A stretch of 49,168 nucleotides of DNA from Pseudomonadota bacterium (GTDB lineage Bacteria; Pseudomonadota; Alphaproteobacteria; Reyranellales; Reyranellaceae): assembly GCA_023386865.1 (NCBI GenBank), contig JAEWIV010000264.1, positions 1 to 49,168 of the forward strand, written 5' to 3'. This document shows positions 7,480 through 16,039 of this stretch, one piece after another (within the stretch, counting starts at the first letter, position 1; each line of letters starts with the position of its first letter). The notes beneath the pieces are model-generated. The model was not told where the DNA came from. It saw only the letters and a program-made list of their open reading frames with translations, and searched no databases. Both the position numbers and the translations under genes were made by a program.

Positions 7480-8142
7480 ATGCCGCAACAGCCCGTCCGC
7501 ATCGCCCCCTCGATCCTGTCGGCCGATTTCGCGGCCCTGGGGGCCGAGATCGAGGCGGTCACGGCGGCCGGCGCCGACTGGATCCATGTCGACGTCATGG
7601 ACAACCACTTCGTGCCCAACCTGACGATCGGCCCGGTGGTCGTGAAGGCCCTGCGCAAGCACAGCCGGCGGCCGTTCGACTGCCATCTCATGGTCTCGCC
7701 GGTCGATCCGCTGGTGCCGGCCTTCGCCGAGGCCGGCGCCGACGTCATCTCCTTCCATCCCGAGGCTGGCCCGCACGTTCATCGCACCATCCAGCTCATC
7801 AAGAGTCTCGGCAAGAAGGCCGGCTGCGTGCTCAATCCGGCGACACCGCTTGCCGCCATCGAGAACGTGCTGGGCGACCTAGACCTGGTGCTGGTGATGA
7901 GCGTCAACCCGGGATTTGGCGGTCAGGCCTTCATCGAAAGCCAGCTCGCCAAGATCGCGGCCCTGCGCAAGGCGATCGATACACTGGGCAAGCCGATCGA
8001 CCTCGAGGTCGACGGCGGCGTCAATCCGGAGACCGCCAGGCGCTGCGTCGCGGCCGGCGCCGACGTGCTGGTGGCGGGCACCGCGGTGTTCTCCGGCGGA
8101 CCGGCCAGCTACGCCGCCAACATCGACGCGTTGCGGGCATGA
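7480..8142 (+). CDS. rpe: Ribulose-phosphate 3-epimerase
   Basis: The 220-aa TIM-barrel product interconverts ribulose 5-phosphate and xylulose 5-phosphate. Family signatures are all present: SILSADFAALG near the start, HVDVMDNHFVPN with metal ligands His36 and Asp38, His69 in DCHLMV, VMSVNPGFGGQ, and DLEVDGGVN with the second catalytic Asp. The start is the ATG at 7480, two bases after the pheA stop, and the stop overlaps the next gene by ATGA, so pheA, rpe and the small membrane protein form one operon. Confidence 0.96.
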   Translation: MPQQPVRIAPSILSADFAALGAEIEAVTAAGADWIHVDVMDNHFVPNLTIGPVVVKALRKHSRRPFDCHLMVSPVDPLVPAFAEAGADVISFHPEAGPHVHRTIQLIKSLGKKAGCVLNPATPLAAIENVLGDLDLVLVMSVNPGFGGQAFIESQLAKIAALRKAIDTLGKPIDLEVDGGVNPETARRCVAAGADVLVAGTAVFSGGPASYAANIDALRA

Positions 8143-8639
8143 CGATCGCCGATCGCGCCCTCGCGATCGCGCGACTCCAGACCGGTCAGGCCGCCGTCGA
8201 GGACAAGGCCCGGGTGGCCGCCTGGGATCGCCTCAATGGCATGCTCTCGGCGCTCGATTCCAAGACGTCGGTCCTGCTGCGCTTCAACGCCATCGTCGTT
8301 GCGGCGCTGGCCTATGTCCTGATCATCAGTGCGACCGAGCCGTTCACGGGACCCAATCCCACCGTCAAGCTGATGGGCAAGCTGGTCGGGCACGGCAGCC
8401 TGCTGGCCAGCGTCGTGAGCTGCGGCTTCGCGTTTCCGGTGATCAACGTGCAATGGGATTTCTTCGGCATGCGGATCGATCGGCCGCCCGACGCGGCGTC
8501 GCCCTTCGACGATGCCTCCCTGCAGCGCCTGGGCGGTCTCGTCGCCCGGCGCACGCGGCTCTATTCCTGGGCGTGGCGGCTGGCCATCGTCGGCGGAATC
8601 GGGTTTGCGGCCCTCGTCGCCATCGGCACGCTGCATTGA
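8139..8639 (+). CDS. Small three-helix membrane protein, PycTM/DUF5706-like layout
   Basis: A 166-aa protein with an N-terminal soluble helix of about 45 residues, then hydrophobic segments at about 50-66, 86-105 and 142-164. The stretch ALDSKTSVLLRFNAIVVAAL at the start of the first membrane segment resembles the Asp-x-Lys-(Ala/Thr)...Leu-Leu-x-x-Asn-Ala pattern of PycTM (DUF5706) effector membrane domains. That resemblance is from memory of the family and needs a profile search. No nucleotide cyclase is adjacent, so a Pycsar role is not supported by context. The start overlaps the rpe stop by ATGA, and the gene is convergent with the PhzF gene. Confidence 0.75.
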   Translation: MTIADRALAIARLQTGQAAVEDKARVAAWDRLNGMLSALDSKTSVLLRFNAIVVAALAYVLIISATEPFTGPNPTVKLMGKLVGHGSLLASVVSCGFAFPVINVQWDFFGMRIDRPPDAASPFDDASLQRLGGLVARRTRLYSWAWRLAIVGGIGFAALVAIGTLH

Positions 8640-8670
8640 TCGGCGGCTGGCCGGTTTCGATCAGCCTGGT

Positions 8671-9561
8671 CTATAGCGAGATCTCGCCCTTCAGCACCGG
8701 CACGCAGCCGCCGCCGACGCTGGCGCGGATGCCGTCGGCGGCGCGCCATGCCGTGCAGGCAAGCAGGCTCGGCCGGCCCATCTCGACGCCCTGGGTGACC
8801 TCGTAGCGCGCCTTGTCGGCCGAGCCCAGCGACAGCAGCAGGGCGGCGAGCGGCGTTGCCGCACTGCCTGTCGCGGCATCCTCTATCGTACCCGACAGCG
8901 GCGAGAACATGCGGGCGCGCAGCCGCGCCGTCCCGGCGCTCTCGCCATCACGAGCATGGAGGTAGAGCGGCAGCCGACGCGGCCCCAGGTGCGGGAAGGC
9001 TTCCCGCGCCGCCTTGAAGGCCGCCAGGTCGGGCGCCGCGCGCGTCAGGGCGCCAGGTGTGACCTCGGCGATGGCGAAGGAATTGCCGACCGACGCCACG
9101 ACGGGACGATGATTGGTGATCAGGATCTCGCTGGCGTCGATGCCGACACAGGCCGCCACCAGGTCGACCGGCATCTCCTCGGCGAGCGACAGCGGTTGCG
9201 GCGCGGCGATCGTGACGATGTCGGCGCCATCGGCACGCACCTCGACCAGGCCCGCGATCTCCTCGAAGCGCAGCAGGCCCTCGCGGGCGTGGCCGAGGCG
9301 GGCCAGCACCCAGCCCGTGCCGACATTGGGATGACCGGCGAACGGCATCTCGGCGGTGCGATTGAAGATGCGCACGCGGGCGGTGTTGGCCGGATCGGCC
9401 GGCGGCAGGACGAAGGTCGTCTCGCTGAGGTTGAACTCCGTAGCCAGCGACTGCATCTCGTGGTCGCTCAGGCCCTCGGCGTCGGGAAATACCGCCAGCG
9501 GATTGCCGCCGAAGCGCCGGTCGGTGAAGACATCGACCGTGACGAAGGAAAAGGTGCGCAT
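8671..9561 (-). CDS. PhzF-family isomerase/epimerase-like protein
   Basis: The 296-aa product has the two-lobed diaminopimelate-epimerase fold of the PhzF family. The opening FVTVDVFTDRRFGGNPLAVF and the catalytic Glu47 in NLSETTF are diagnostic, and a GTIEDAATGSA motif in the second lobe closes the active site. Characterised members isomerise a phenazine precursor, but most are of unknown substrate and no phenazine genes are nearby. I chose the ATG at 9561 (MRTFSFVTVD); upstream in-frame codons belong to the neighbouring gene's sequence. It begins 13 bases after the stop of the TIM-barrel gene and is probably co-transcribed with it. Confidence 0.9.
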   Translation of the reverse strand: MRTFSFVTVDVFTDRRFGGNPLAVFPDAEGLSDHEMQSLATEFNLSETTFVLPPADPANTARVRIFNRTAEMPFAGHPNVGTGWVLARLGHAREGLLRFEEIAGLVEVRADGADIVTIAAPQPLSLAEEMPVDLVAACVGIDASEILITNHRPVVASVGNSFAIAEVTPGALTRAAPDLAAFKAAREAFPHLGPRRLPLYLHARDGESAGTARLRARMFSPLSGTIEDAATGSAATPLAALLLSLGSADKARYEVTQGVEMGRPSLLACTAWRAADGIRASVGGGCVPVLKGEISL

Positions 9562-9574
9562 GATCGATGGCCGT

Positions 9575-10504
9575 TCAGACGACTTCGACGCCGATTTCGG
9601 CGGCGATCCGGCGCAGGCCGGCGAGTGAGCGCGCCGTGGCATTGCGCCCGTCCTGCGGGCAGTGGGTCTCGATGCTGGCCAGCACCTCCTTGGCTTCGAC
9701 CCCGCTCAACAGCCGCTCGAGCTCGGCGGCCCATGGCACGTCACCGTCGCCCAGGGGCACCGTGCGTCGTGCCGACAGGTCCCGGTCCTTGAGATGGATC
9801 GCCGTGGTGAAGGGAGCGAGGGTCGCGATATCGGCATCGCTCGGCTTCTCGCCGGTCGACCAGGCGTTGGCGATGTCGACCAACGGCCGCAGGTAGCGCA
9901 GTCTCGGCTGCGTATCCTCCTCGAATTCCTCGTCCTCTCCGCGCGGCGCTTCCTGTGCGGCTTTCTCGTCGGCCGCGAAGAAGGCGGCGAGCTCGGCGAT
10001 GTTGCCGACGTTGCAGACCGGTTCGTTCTCGAGCTGCAGGGTGATGTCGTAGTGGCTGGCGAGTCCGAGAAGCTTGTTGAGCTGGTCGGTCAGCCTGCCG
10101 AGATCGGCAGGCCGGAAGCCGCCATAGCGCAGGTAGCTGAAAATCCGCATGTGGGGTGCGCCCAGGATCACGGCGATCTGCATGGCATGCGCCACCCAAT
10201 CCACGGTGGGGCATTGCTCGGGATCGAAGGCGAAATCGACCTTGCCTCCGTTGTTCGCCGGCTTGCCGGGGGCCTTCCACTTGAACGCGGGCGACACGAA
10301 TGCCGGCACGGCGATTCCCGCCTTCTCCAGCGTCCGGCTGATATGGATGACCTCTTCGGTCTTCATGCTGAGGAGGTTGCGCCCGCCCACGGTACGCATG
10401 TCGAGACGCTGCAAGCCGTGCTCGTGGGCAAAGGAGATCATTTCATCCAGAGACGGCCCGATTTCGTCGCCGATGACGGATAGCTGGAGGCGGGGAAGAG
10501 TCAT
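9575..10504 (-). CDS. Sugar phosphate isomerase/epimerase-like TIM-barrel protein
   Basis: The 309-aa product fits the xylose-isomerase-like TIM barrel (AP endonuclease 2 superfamily). It starts LPRLQLSVIGDEIG, has a strand with LQRLDMRTVGG, an NEPV metal-binding type motif (LQLENEPVCN) and TAIHLKDRD late in the barrel, where His and Asp would be metal ligands. The acidic insert GEDEEFEEDTQP at about 190-205 is unusual. The reaction is unknown; family members isomerise or epimerise sugars and inositols. It is divergent from the HerA-like ATPase gene with a 64-bp gap, and upstream of the PhzF gene in a likely two-gene operon. Confidence 0.82.
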   Translation of the reverse strand: MTLPRLQLSVIGDEIGPSLDEMISFAHEHGLQRLDMRTVGGRNLLSMKTEEVIHISRTLEKAGIAVPAFVSPAFKWKAPGKPANNGGKVDFAFDPEQCPTVDWVAHAMQIAVILGAPHMRIFSYLRYGGFRPADLGRLTDQLNKLLGLASHYDITLQLENEPVCNVGNIAELAAFFAADEKAAQEAPRGEDEEFEEDTQPRLRYLRPLVDIANAWSTGEKPSDADIATLAPFTTAIHLKDRDLSARRTVPLGDGDVPWAAELERLLSGVEAKEVLASIETHCPQDGRNATARSLAGLRRIAAEIGVEVV

Positions 10505-10568
10505 GTCGGCAGCCTACTATGGCTCCCCAACTTTGGCTAAAGTCGAATGTGCGACCGATGGAGACGGC

Positions 10569-12206
10569 ATGAGTGACGACACGGCGATCTTCGTGGGAGC
10601 GAGCGACGCCGACCAATTCCTCCTCCTGAAATACGCCAATCGGCACGGCTTGATCGCCGGCGCCACCGGGACCGGCAAGACCGTGACTCTGCAGACGATC
10701 GCCGAGGGCCTCTCGGCATTCGGCATCCCGGTCTTCATGGCGGATGTCAAAGGCGACCTGTCGGGCGTCGGTCAGATCGGCGGCGACAATCCGCGCGCGA
10801 TCGAGCGGGCCAGGCAGCTCAAGATCGACGGCTATGCCGGCCGCGCCTTCCCGACGATCTACTGGGATCTGTTCGGCGAGAAGGGCCATCCGGTGCGGAC
10901 CACGGTGACCGAGATCGGCCCCGTTCTGATGGCCCGCCTGCTGCAGCTCAACGCGACGCAGGAGGGCGTCCTCAACATCGTCTTCAAGGTCGCCGACGAG
11001 CAGGGCCTGCTGCTGCTCGATTTCAAGGACCTGCAGTCGGTGCTGCAATGGACGGCGGAGAATGCGGGCTCGCTCACCACCAAATACGGCAACGTCAGCA
11101 AGCAGACCGTCGGCACCATCCAGCGCGCGCTGCTGACCTTGGAGCAGCAGGGCGGCGAGCGCTTCTTCGGCGAACCGGCGCTCGACCTCAAGGACATGAT
11201 CGGCCGCGATCCTGCGGGCGCCGGCTACGTCAACATCCTTGCCGCCGACCGCCTGATGCAGAGCCCGCGCCTGTACGCCACATTCCTGCTGTGGCTGCTG
11301 TCGGAACTGTTCGAGGTCATGCCCGAGATCGGCGACGTCGATCGCCCGAAGTTCGTCTTCTTCTTCGACGAGGCGCATCTCCTGTTCGACGATGCGCCCA
11401 AGGCGCTGCTCGACAAGATCGAGCAGGTCGTGCGGCTGATCCGTTCCAAGGGCGTGGGCGTCTACTTCATCACCCAGAACCCCCTCGACATCCCCGAGTC
11501 GGTGCTGGGTCAGCTCGGCAATCGCGTGCAGCATGCCCTGCGTGCCTTCACGCCGAAGGACCAGAAGGCGGTCAAGACCGCGGCCGACACGTTCCGGCCC
11601 AACAAGAAGTTCAACGCCGCCGAGGCCATCCTCGAGCTGGGCGTCGGCGAGGCACTCGTCTCCTTCCTCGATGCCAAGGGCGTGCCCGAGCCGGTCGAGC
11701 GGTGCTTCATCGCGCCGCCGCGCGGCCGCATCGGTCCGGCCACGGATGCCGAACGCGCGGCCGCGCTGAAAGCGAGCCCGCTTGCCGGCAAGTACGATCG
11801 CACCGTCGACCGCGAATCGGCCTATGAGGTGCTGAACGGCCGCGCCGGCTCCGGCCAGGTCGAGCACGACGAGGCCCGGCAGGCACCCGCGCCGAGCCGC
11901 CGTGGCCAGTACGACGCGCCGCCGCCGGTGAGCTCGGGTCCGTGGGGGCGAACCCGGATCCCGCAGACCGAGCAGGAGCAGGCGCCAGCTCCGCCGAAAC
12001 CGCGTGCGCGCACCGGCGTGCCGAGAAGCCCGGCCGAGCCGAAGCCGCCGCGGACGCCGTCGAGCCGCAGCGATTCGATCGGCACGACGGTTGCCAAGAC
12101 GGCGGCGCGTACCGTGACCAATGTCCTGGTCCGCGAGGTGACCAGGGCGGTGTTCAAGAACGGCGGATCGATCCTGCGCGGGGTGCTGGGCTCGCTGCGC
12201 AAGTAG
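10569..12206 (+). CDS. HerA-like ATPase, DUF853 family
   Basis: The 545-aa product is a DUF853-type (YjgR-like) ATPase related to HerA/VirB4 helicases. Walker A is GATGTGKT (31-38) and Walker B is FVFFFDEAHLLF with Asp267-Glu268. The ATPase core ends near residue 410. A low-complexity Pro/Arg/Ser tail follows (about 425-500), then a short conserved C-terminal segment (KTAARTVTNVLVREVTRAVF). The start is the ATG at 10569 with GGAG upstream; the longer open frame is the shadow of the divergent gene. Biochemical role in bacteria is unclear; DNA translocation or repair is the usual suggestion. No NurA nuclease partner is visible. Confidence 0.88.
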   Translation: MSDDTAIFVGASDADQFLLLKYANRHGLIAGATGTGKTVTLQTIAEGLSAFGIPVFMADVKGDLSGVGQIGGDNPRAIERARQLKIDGYAGRAFPTIYWDLFGEKGHPVRTTVTEIGPVLMARLLQLNATQEGVLNIVFKVADEQGLLLLDFKDLQSVLQWTAENAGSLTTKYGNVSKQTVGTIQRALLTLEQQGGERFFGEPALDLKDMIGRDPAGAGYVNILAADRLMQSPRLYATFLLWLLSELFEVMPEIGDVDRPKFVFFFDEAHLLFDDAPKALLDKIEQVVRLIRSKGVGVYFITQNPLDIPESVLGQLGNRVQHALRAFTPKDQKAVKTAADTFRPNKKFNAAEAILELGVGEALVSFLDAKGVPEPVERCFIAPPRGRIGPATDAERAAALKASPLAGKYDRTVDRESAYEVLNGRAGSGQVEHDEARQAPAPSRRGQYDAPPPVSSGPWGRTRIPQTEQEQAPAPPKPRARTGVPRSPAEPKPPRTPSSRSDSIGTTVAKTAARTVTNVLVREVTRAVFKNGGSILRGVLGSLRK

Positions 12207-12207
12207 G

Positions 12208-12230
12208 GACGCGCGACTCAGTCGCGCGTC
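12208..12230. terminator. Hairpin between convergent genes
   Basis: A perfect 10-bp stem (12208-12217 GACGCGCGAC and 12221-12230) with a TCA loop lies one base after the HerA-like stop and overlaps the last codons and stop of the cupredoxin gene. It is symmetrical and could end transcription from both sides. There is no T-run on either strand, so efficiency is uncertain. Confidence 0.5.
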
Positions 12231-12592
12231 ATGGTCTTGCCGGAGCGCGGTTCGACGACCAGCGTTCCATCCATGTCCTCGTGGCCGCCGCCACAGAAGA
12301 CATCGCAGAAGAATGTGAAGCTGCCTGCCGTGACGGGCAGCAGGGCAACTCGCGTCTCCTGGCCCGGCACGATGTCGGCGCGCACGCCGAGGTCGGGCAT
12401 CTTGAAGCCGTGGATGCGGTCTTCCGAGGTGAGCACCAGGACCACCGGTTGACCGGCCCTGACCGTCACCTTGTTGGGCTGGAACTCGAATTTCTTCGCG
12501 CTGATGCGGATCTCCGCCGGAGCCTCGGCGGCGAGGCGCGCGGCTCCCAGCGCACCGCCGGCCAGCAGCGCGATCATCGTCCTGCGATGCAT
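12218..12592 (-). CDS. Secreted stand-alone CuA-type cupredoxin
   Basis: The 124-aa product has an N-terminal signal peptide (RRTMIALLAGGALGA, Ala-rich cleavage region near 20-23) and a single cupredoxin domain. The spacing of ligands matches a CuA centre as in cytochrome oxidase subunit II: His61, then Cys96-x3-Cys100-x3-His104-x2-Met107. The Glu that normally supplies a backbone ligand between the cysteines is Val98 here. It should therefore bind copper, possibly a dinuclear CuA site, in the periplasm. No membrane anchor and no oxidase subunits are adjacent. It follows the phosphoesterase by 4 bases and is probably in the same ECF-controlled operon. Confidence 0.82.
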   Translation of the reverse strand: MHRRTMIALLAGGALGAARLAAEAPAEIRISAKKFEFQPNKVTVRAGQPVVLVLTSEDRIHGFKMPDLGVRADIVPGQETRVALLPVTAGSFTFFCDVFCGGGHEDMDGTLVVEPRSGKTMTRD

Positions 12593-12596
12593 GGCG

Positions 12597-13472
12597 TCAG
12601 CTCCGGGTCACCGGCAGTTCGACCAGGGATATGCGGTCGCCCATCGCGATGTCGCGCGTCCCCAGTCCCTTGCCCGGCATCGCCGCGTCGTAGGCAAGCG
12701 GCGCCCGCTTGGGCTGCGAGCCGGGCGCCGGCAGGGCAAAGATCAGGGAGTTCGCCGCATGATGGGCGATGTGCTCGGTCATGTGGTGATGCTCCTGATG
12801 GATGTGGCCGTAGAACACGACGACGTTGCGATAGGGCATCAGGAGCTCGATCGCCTTGGCGCCGTCGGCGGTGGTCCAGTCCCAGCTCGGCTGCAGGTCG
12901 AACAACGGCCGGTGGGTCAGCACGACGATGCGGTCGTCGGGCTTGCGCTGCTCGAGGTCGGCGGCGAGCCAAGCGAGCTGCGCGTCGCCCAGCTTGGCGG
13001 CCGGGTCGGAGACGTTGTCGAGGACGATGAAGTGCACGCCCTTGTGGTCGAACGTGTAGTGCGTCGCGCCGAAGAATTCCTTGTAGGCGTCGCCCCTGTC
13101 GAGTGAGGCGTCGTGCTCGCCCGGCATGAAACGCACGTCCCTGACGGTGAGCGCCGAGACGATCTCGCGGAACCGCTTCATGCGTTCGCGGCGCAGCTTC
13201 GCATCGTCGGTCGTGTGGGTGAGGTCGCCGGTGAAGACGATGAAGTCAGGCTGTTGCGTCAGGCCGTTCACCGTGGCGACCGCCTTCTCGAGCGTATGCT
13301 CGGCGTCGGGATTTGCAGACCCGCTGTAACCCCAGTGAGTGTCGGAGAACTGGACGAAATGGAAGTCGTTGGCCTGCGCCCGGGCGCTTGGGTTGGGGAA
13401 CAGGCCGGCGGTGAAGGCTACGCCGGCGAGGCCGGCGAGCTTCAGGAAGTCGCGGCGATCCGATTGCTGCAT
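12597..13472 (-). CDS. Tat-exported metallophosphoesterase
   Basis: The 291-aa product begins with a twin-arginine signal (SDRRDFLKLAGLAG) and a cleavage region ASARA-like near residue 30. The calcineurin-like phosphoesterase motifs follow in order: FSDTHWG (Asp-x-His), FTGDLTH (Gly-Asp), a GEHD variant of GNHD, THRPLF, and GHIHQEHH. The family is related to CpdA-type cyclic-nucleotide or phosphodiester hydrolases with a two-metal site; the Tat signal places this one in the periplasm. I start at the ATG at 13472 because it gives a complete Tat signal behind GGAGG; an upstream in-frame start would be out of place. It is divergent from the ECF sigma gene. Confidence 0.87.
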   Translation of the reverse strand: MQQSDRRDFLKLAGLAGVAFTAGLFPNPSARAQANDFHFVQFSDTHWGYSGSANPDAEHTLEKAVATVNGLTQQPDFIVFTGDLTHTTDDAKLRRERMKRFREIVSALTVRDVRFMPGEHDASLDRGDAYKEFFGATHYTFDHKGVHFIVLDNVSDPAAKLGDAQLAWLAADLEQRKPDDRIVVLTHRPLFDLQPSWDWTTADGAKAIELLMPYRNVVVFYGHIHQEHHHMTEHIAHHAANSLIFALPAPGSQPKRAPLAYDAAMPGKGLGTRDIAMGDRISLVELPVTRS

Positions 13473-13502
13473 GATGACAGTCCTCCGCAGTGAAATCGCA
13501 GG

Positions 13503-13531
13503 GACTACCGCCGAAGCGCGGCGGCTATTCC
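13503..13531 (-). promoter_or_regulatory. Candidate ECF-sigma promoter for the phosphoesterase/cupredoxin operon
   Basis: On the minus strand GGAAT (13531-13527) is followed after exactly 18 bases by GTAGTC (13508-13503), about 30 bases upstream of the phosphoesterase ATG at 13472. The same GGAAT-N18-GTA pattern occurs on the other strand in front of the sigma gene, which supports recognition of both by the local ECF factor. Confidence 0.5.
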
Positions 13532-13545
13532 GCGAATCTCGGCAT

Positions 13546-13574
13546 GGAATAAAATCGACGGTCGGCGGGTATTG
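13546..13574 (+). promoter_or_regulatory. Candidate autoregulatory ECF-sigma promoter
   Basis: GGAAT (13546-13550) and GTATTG (13569-13574) are separated by 18 bases, matching the divergent element at 13503-13531. The predicted transcription start would fall near 13581, at or just before the sigma-gene ATGs, so the message could be leaderless or nearly so. Confidence 0.5.
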
Positions 13575-13581
13575 ATGTCCT

Positions 13582-14142
13582 ATGCGCTGCATGTCGGATG
13601 CGCCGAAACCCGATGCCGGCACGGTCGATCGTTTTCGCACCGTCATGCTGCCGCATCTCGGCGCCGCGTACGGCTATGCGCGCTGGCTGACGCGCGATCC
13701 GGTGCAGGCCCAGGACGTCGCGCAGGAGGCGATGCTGCGTGCGCTGCGCTACTTTCACGCCTTCCGCGGCGAGGATGCCAAGCCTTGGCTGTTGCGCATC
13801 GTGCGCAACGCCTGGCTCGACCTCTCGGGCCAACACGCGGCGGAGAAGGTGCCTCTCGAGGAGGTCGAAAACCGCGCCGGCGACGGCCCCGATCCCGAGC
13901 AAAACGCGCTCGCCGGCGACCGGCGGCGCCAGATCGCCTCCGCACTCGCGGCCTTGCCGGCCGAGGCGCGCGAGGTCCTTGTCCTGCGCGAGATCGAGGA
14001 CCTTTCGTACAAGCGCATCGCCGCGGTGCTCGACCTGCCGATCGGCACCGTCATGTCGCGCCTGGCGCGGGCGCGGGAGAAACTGGCGGAGGGGCTGCGC
14101 GGCCGCCTGGAAAGGAGAGACCATGGACTGCCCGACATGTGA
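13582..14142 (+). CDS. ECF RNA polymerase sigma factor
   Basis: The 186-aa product has the two-domain layout of an extracytoplasmic-function sigma factor: region 2 with DPVQAQDVAQEAMLRALRY and the RPWLLRIVRN-like stretch (here KPWLLRIVRNAWLD), then region 4 with LPAEAREVLVLREIEDLSY and GTVMSRLARAREKL for -35 recognition. An internal ATG at 13591 (MSDAPKP) is an equally good start, and neither has a clear ribosome site. The gene overlaps the anti-sigma gene by 20 bases, which implies coupled translation. The matching promoters on both sides suggest that it drives itself and the secreted phosphoesterase/cupredoxin pair. Confidence 0.92.
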   Translation: MRCMSDAPKPDAGTVDRFRTVMLPHLGAAYGYARWLTRDPVQAQDVAQEAMLRALRYFHAFRGEDAKPWLLRIVRNAWLDLSGQHAAEKVPLEEVENRAGDGPDPEQNALAGDRRRQIASALAALPAEAREVLVLREIEDLSYKRIAAVLDLPIGTVMSRLARAREKLAEGLRGRLERRDHGLPDM

Positions 14143-14884
14143 GGCGACGGTCGACGCCTATGTCGATGGCGAGCTGTCAGCGGCCGAGAGTGCCGAGCTC
14201 GAGCGCGCCCTGGAGGCCTGTCCGCAATGCCGCCGGCGCCTGGAAGAAACGCGGATGATGAGCGCCCTGCTGCGCGAGCTGCCGCCGGAACCTGCGCCCG
14301 ATCTCTTGCATGCCAAGGTCGAGCGCGAGCTGCGTGCGATCGCCGGCCGCCGCCCGACCCTGAATCCGCGCGAGCGCAGGCGCTGGATGGCGGTGGCTGC
14401 TAGCCTGGTCGTGGCCGTCGGCGTCGGCTGGCTGGGGGCGACCTTGGTCAGCCAGAGCGGCCGCGAGACCGATGCGCTGATGGCGGGCTACCTCCGCATC
14501 GCCATGAGCGAGCATCCGGTCGAGGTTGCCTCGTCCGATCGCCACACCGTGAAGCCGTGGTTCGCCGGGCGCATCGACTACGCGCCTCCGGTCCACGATC
14601 TCACGACGGCGGGCTTCCCGTTGGTGGGCGGCCGGCTCGACATCGTCGACGGCCGCAAGGTCGCGGTAATGGTCTACCGTCGCAATCGACACTGGATTGC
14701 GCTCACCGCGTGGCCGGCGGCCTCGTCGGACGATTCGGTTGCCAGCGTGGGGCAGCGCGACGGCTTCGCGCTGGCCGCGTGGCGCCATGGCGGCTTCGAG
14801 CTGAGGGCTGTCGGAGACCTGGCGCCGGCCGACATGAAGTCGTTCGTGACGGCGCTCGATCGCGCCGTCGACGGCGACCGTTGA
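14123..14884 (+). CDS. Membrane-bound zinc-finger anti-sigma factor
   Basis: The 253-aa product starts MDCPTC and has a cytoplasmic anti-sigma domain of about 85 residues, a membrane helix (about 90-110, AVAASLVVAVGVGWLGATL) and a periplasmic domain of about 140 residues. Zinc-type anti-sigma factors carry His-x3-Cys-x2-Cys; here the His position is Ala29, with Cys33 and Cys36 kept, and an N-terminal pair Cys3/Cys6 could complete a four-Cys site. The ATG at 14123 has AAAGGAGAG upstream and lies inside the sigma gene's 3' end. It should hold the ECF factor inactive until a periplasmic signal arrives. The gene is convergent with leuB (3-base gap). Confidence 0.87.
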   Translation: MDCPTCEATVDAYVDGELSAAESAELERALEACPQCRRRLEETRMMSALLRELPPEPAPDLLHAKVERELRAIAGRRPTLNPRERRRWMAVAASLVVAVGVGWLGATLVSQSGRETDALMAGYLRIAMSEHPVEVASSDRHTVKPWFAGRIDYAPPVHDLTTAGFPLVGGRLDIVDGRKVAVMVYRRNRHWIALTAWPAASSDDSVASVGQRDGFALAAWRHGGFELRAVGDLAPADMKSFVTALDRAVDGDR

Positions 14885-14887
14885 CCG

Positions 14888-16009
<1,122 letters not shown>

Positions 16010-16039
16010 TGTCTTCTTTCTCTAGCTAACGGTCGCTGG

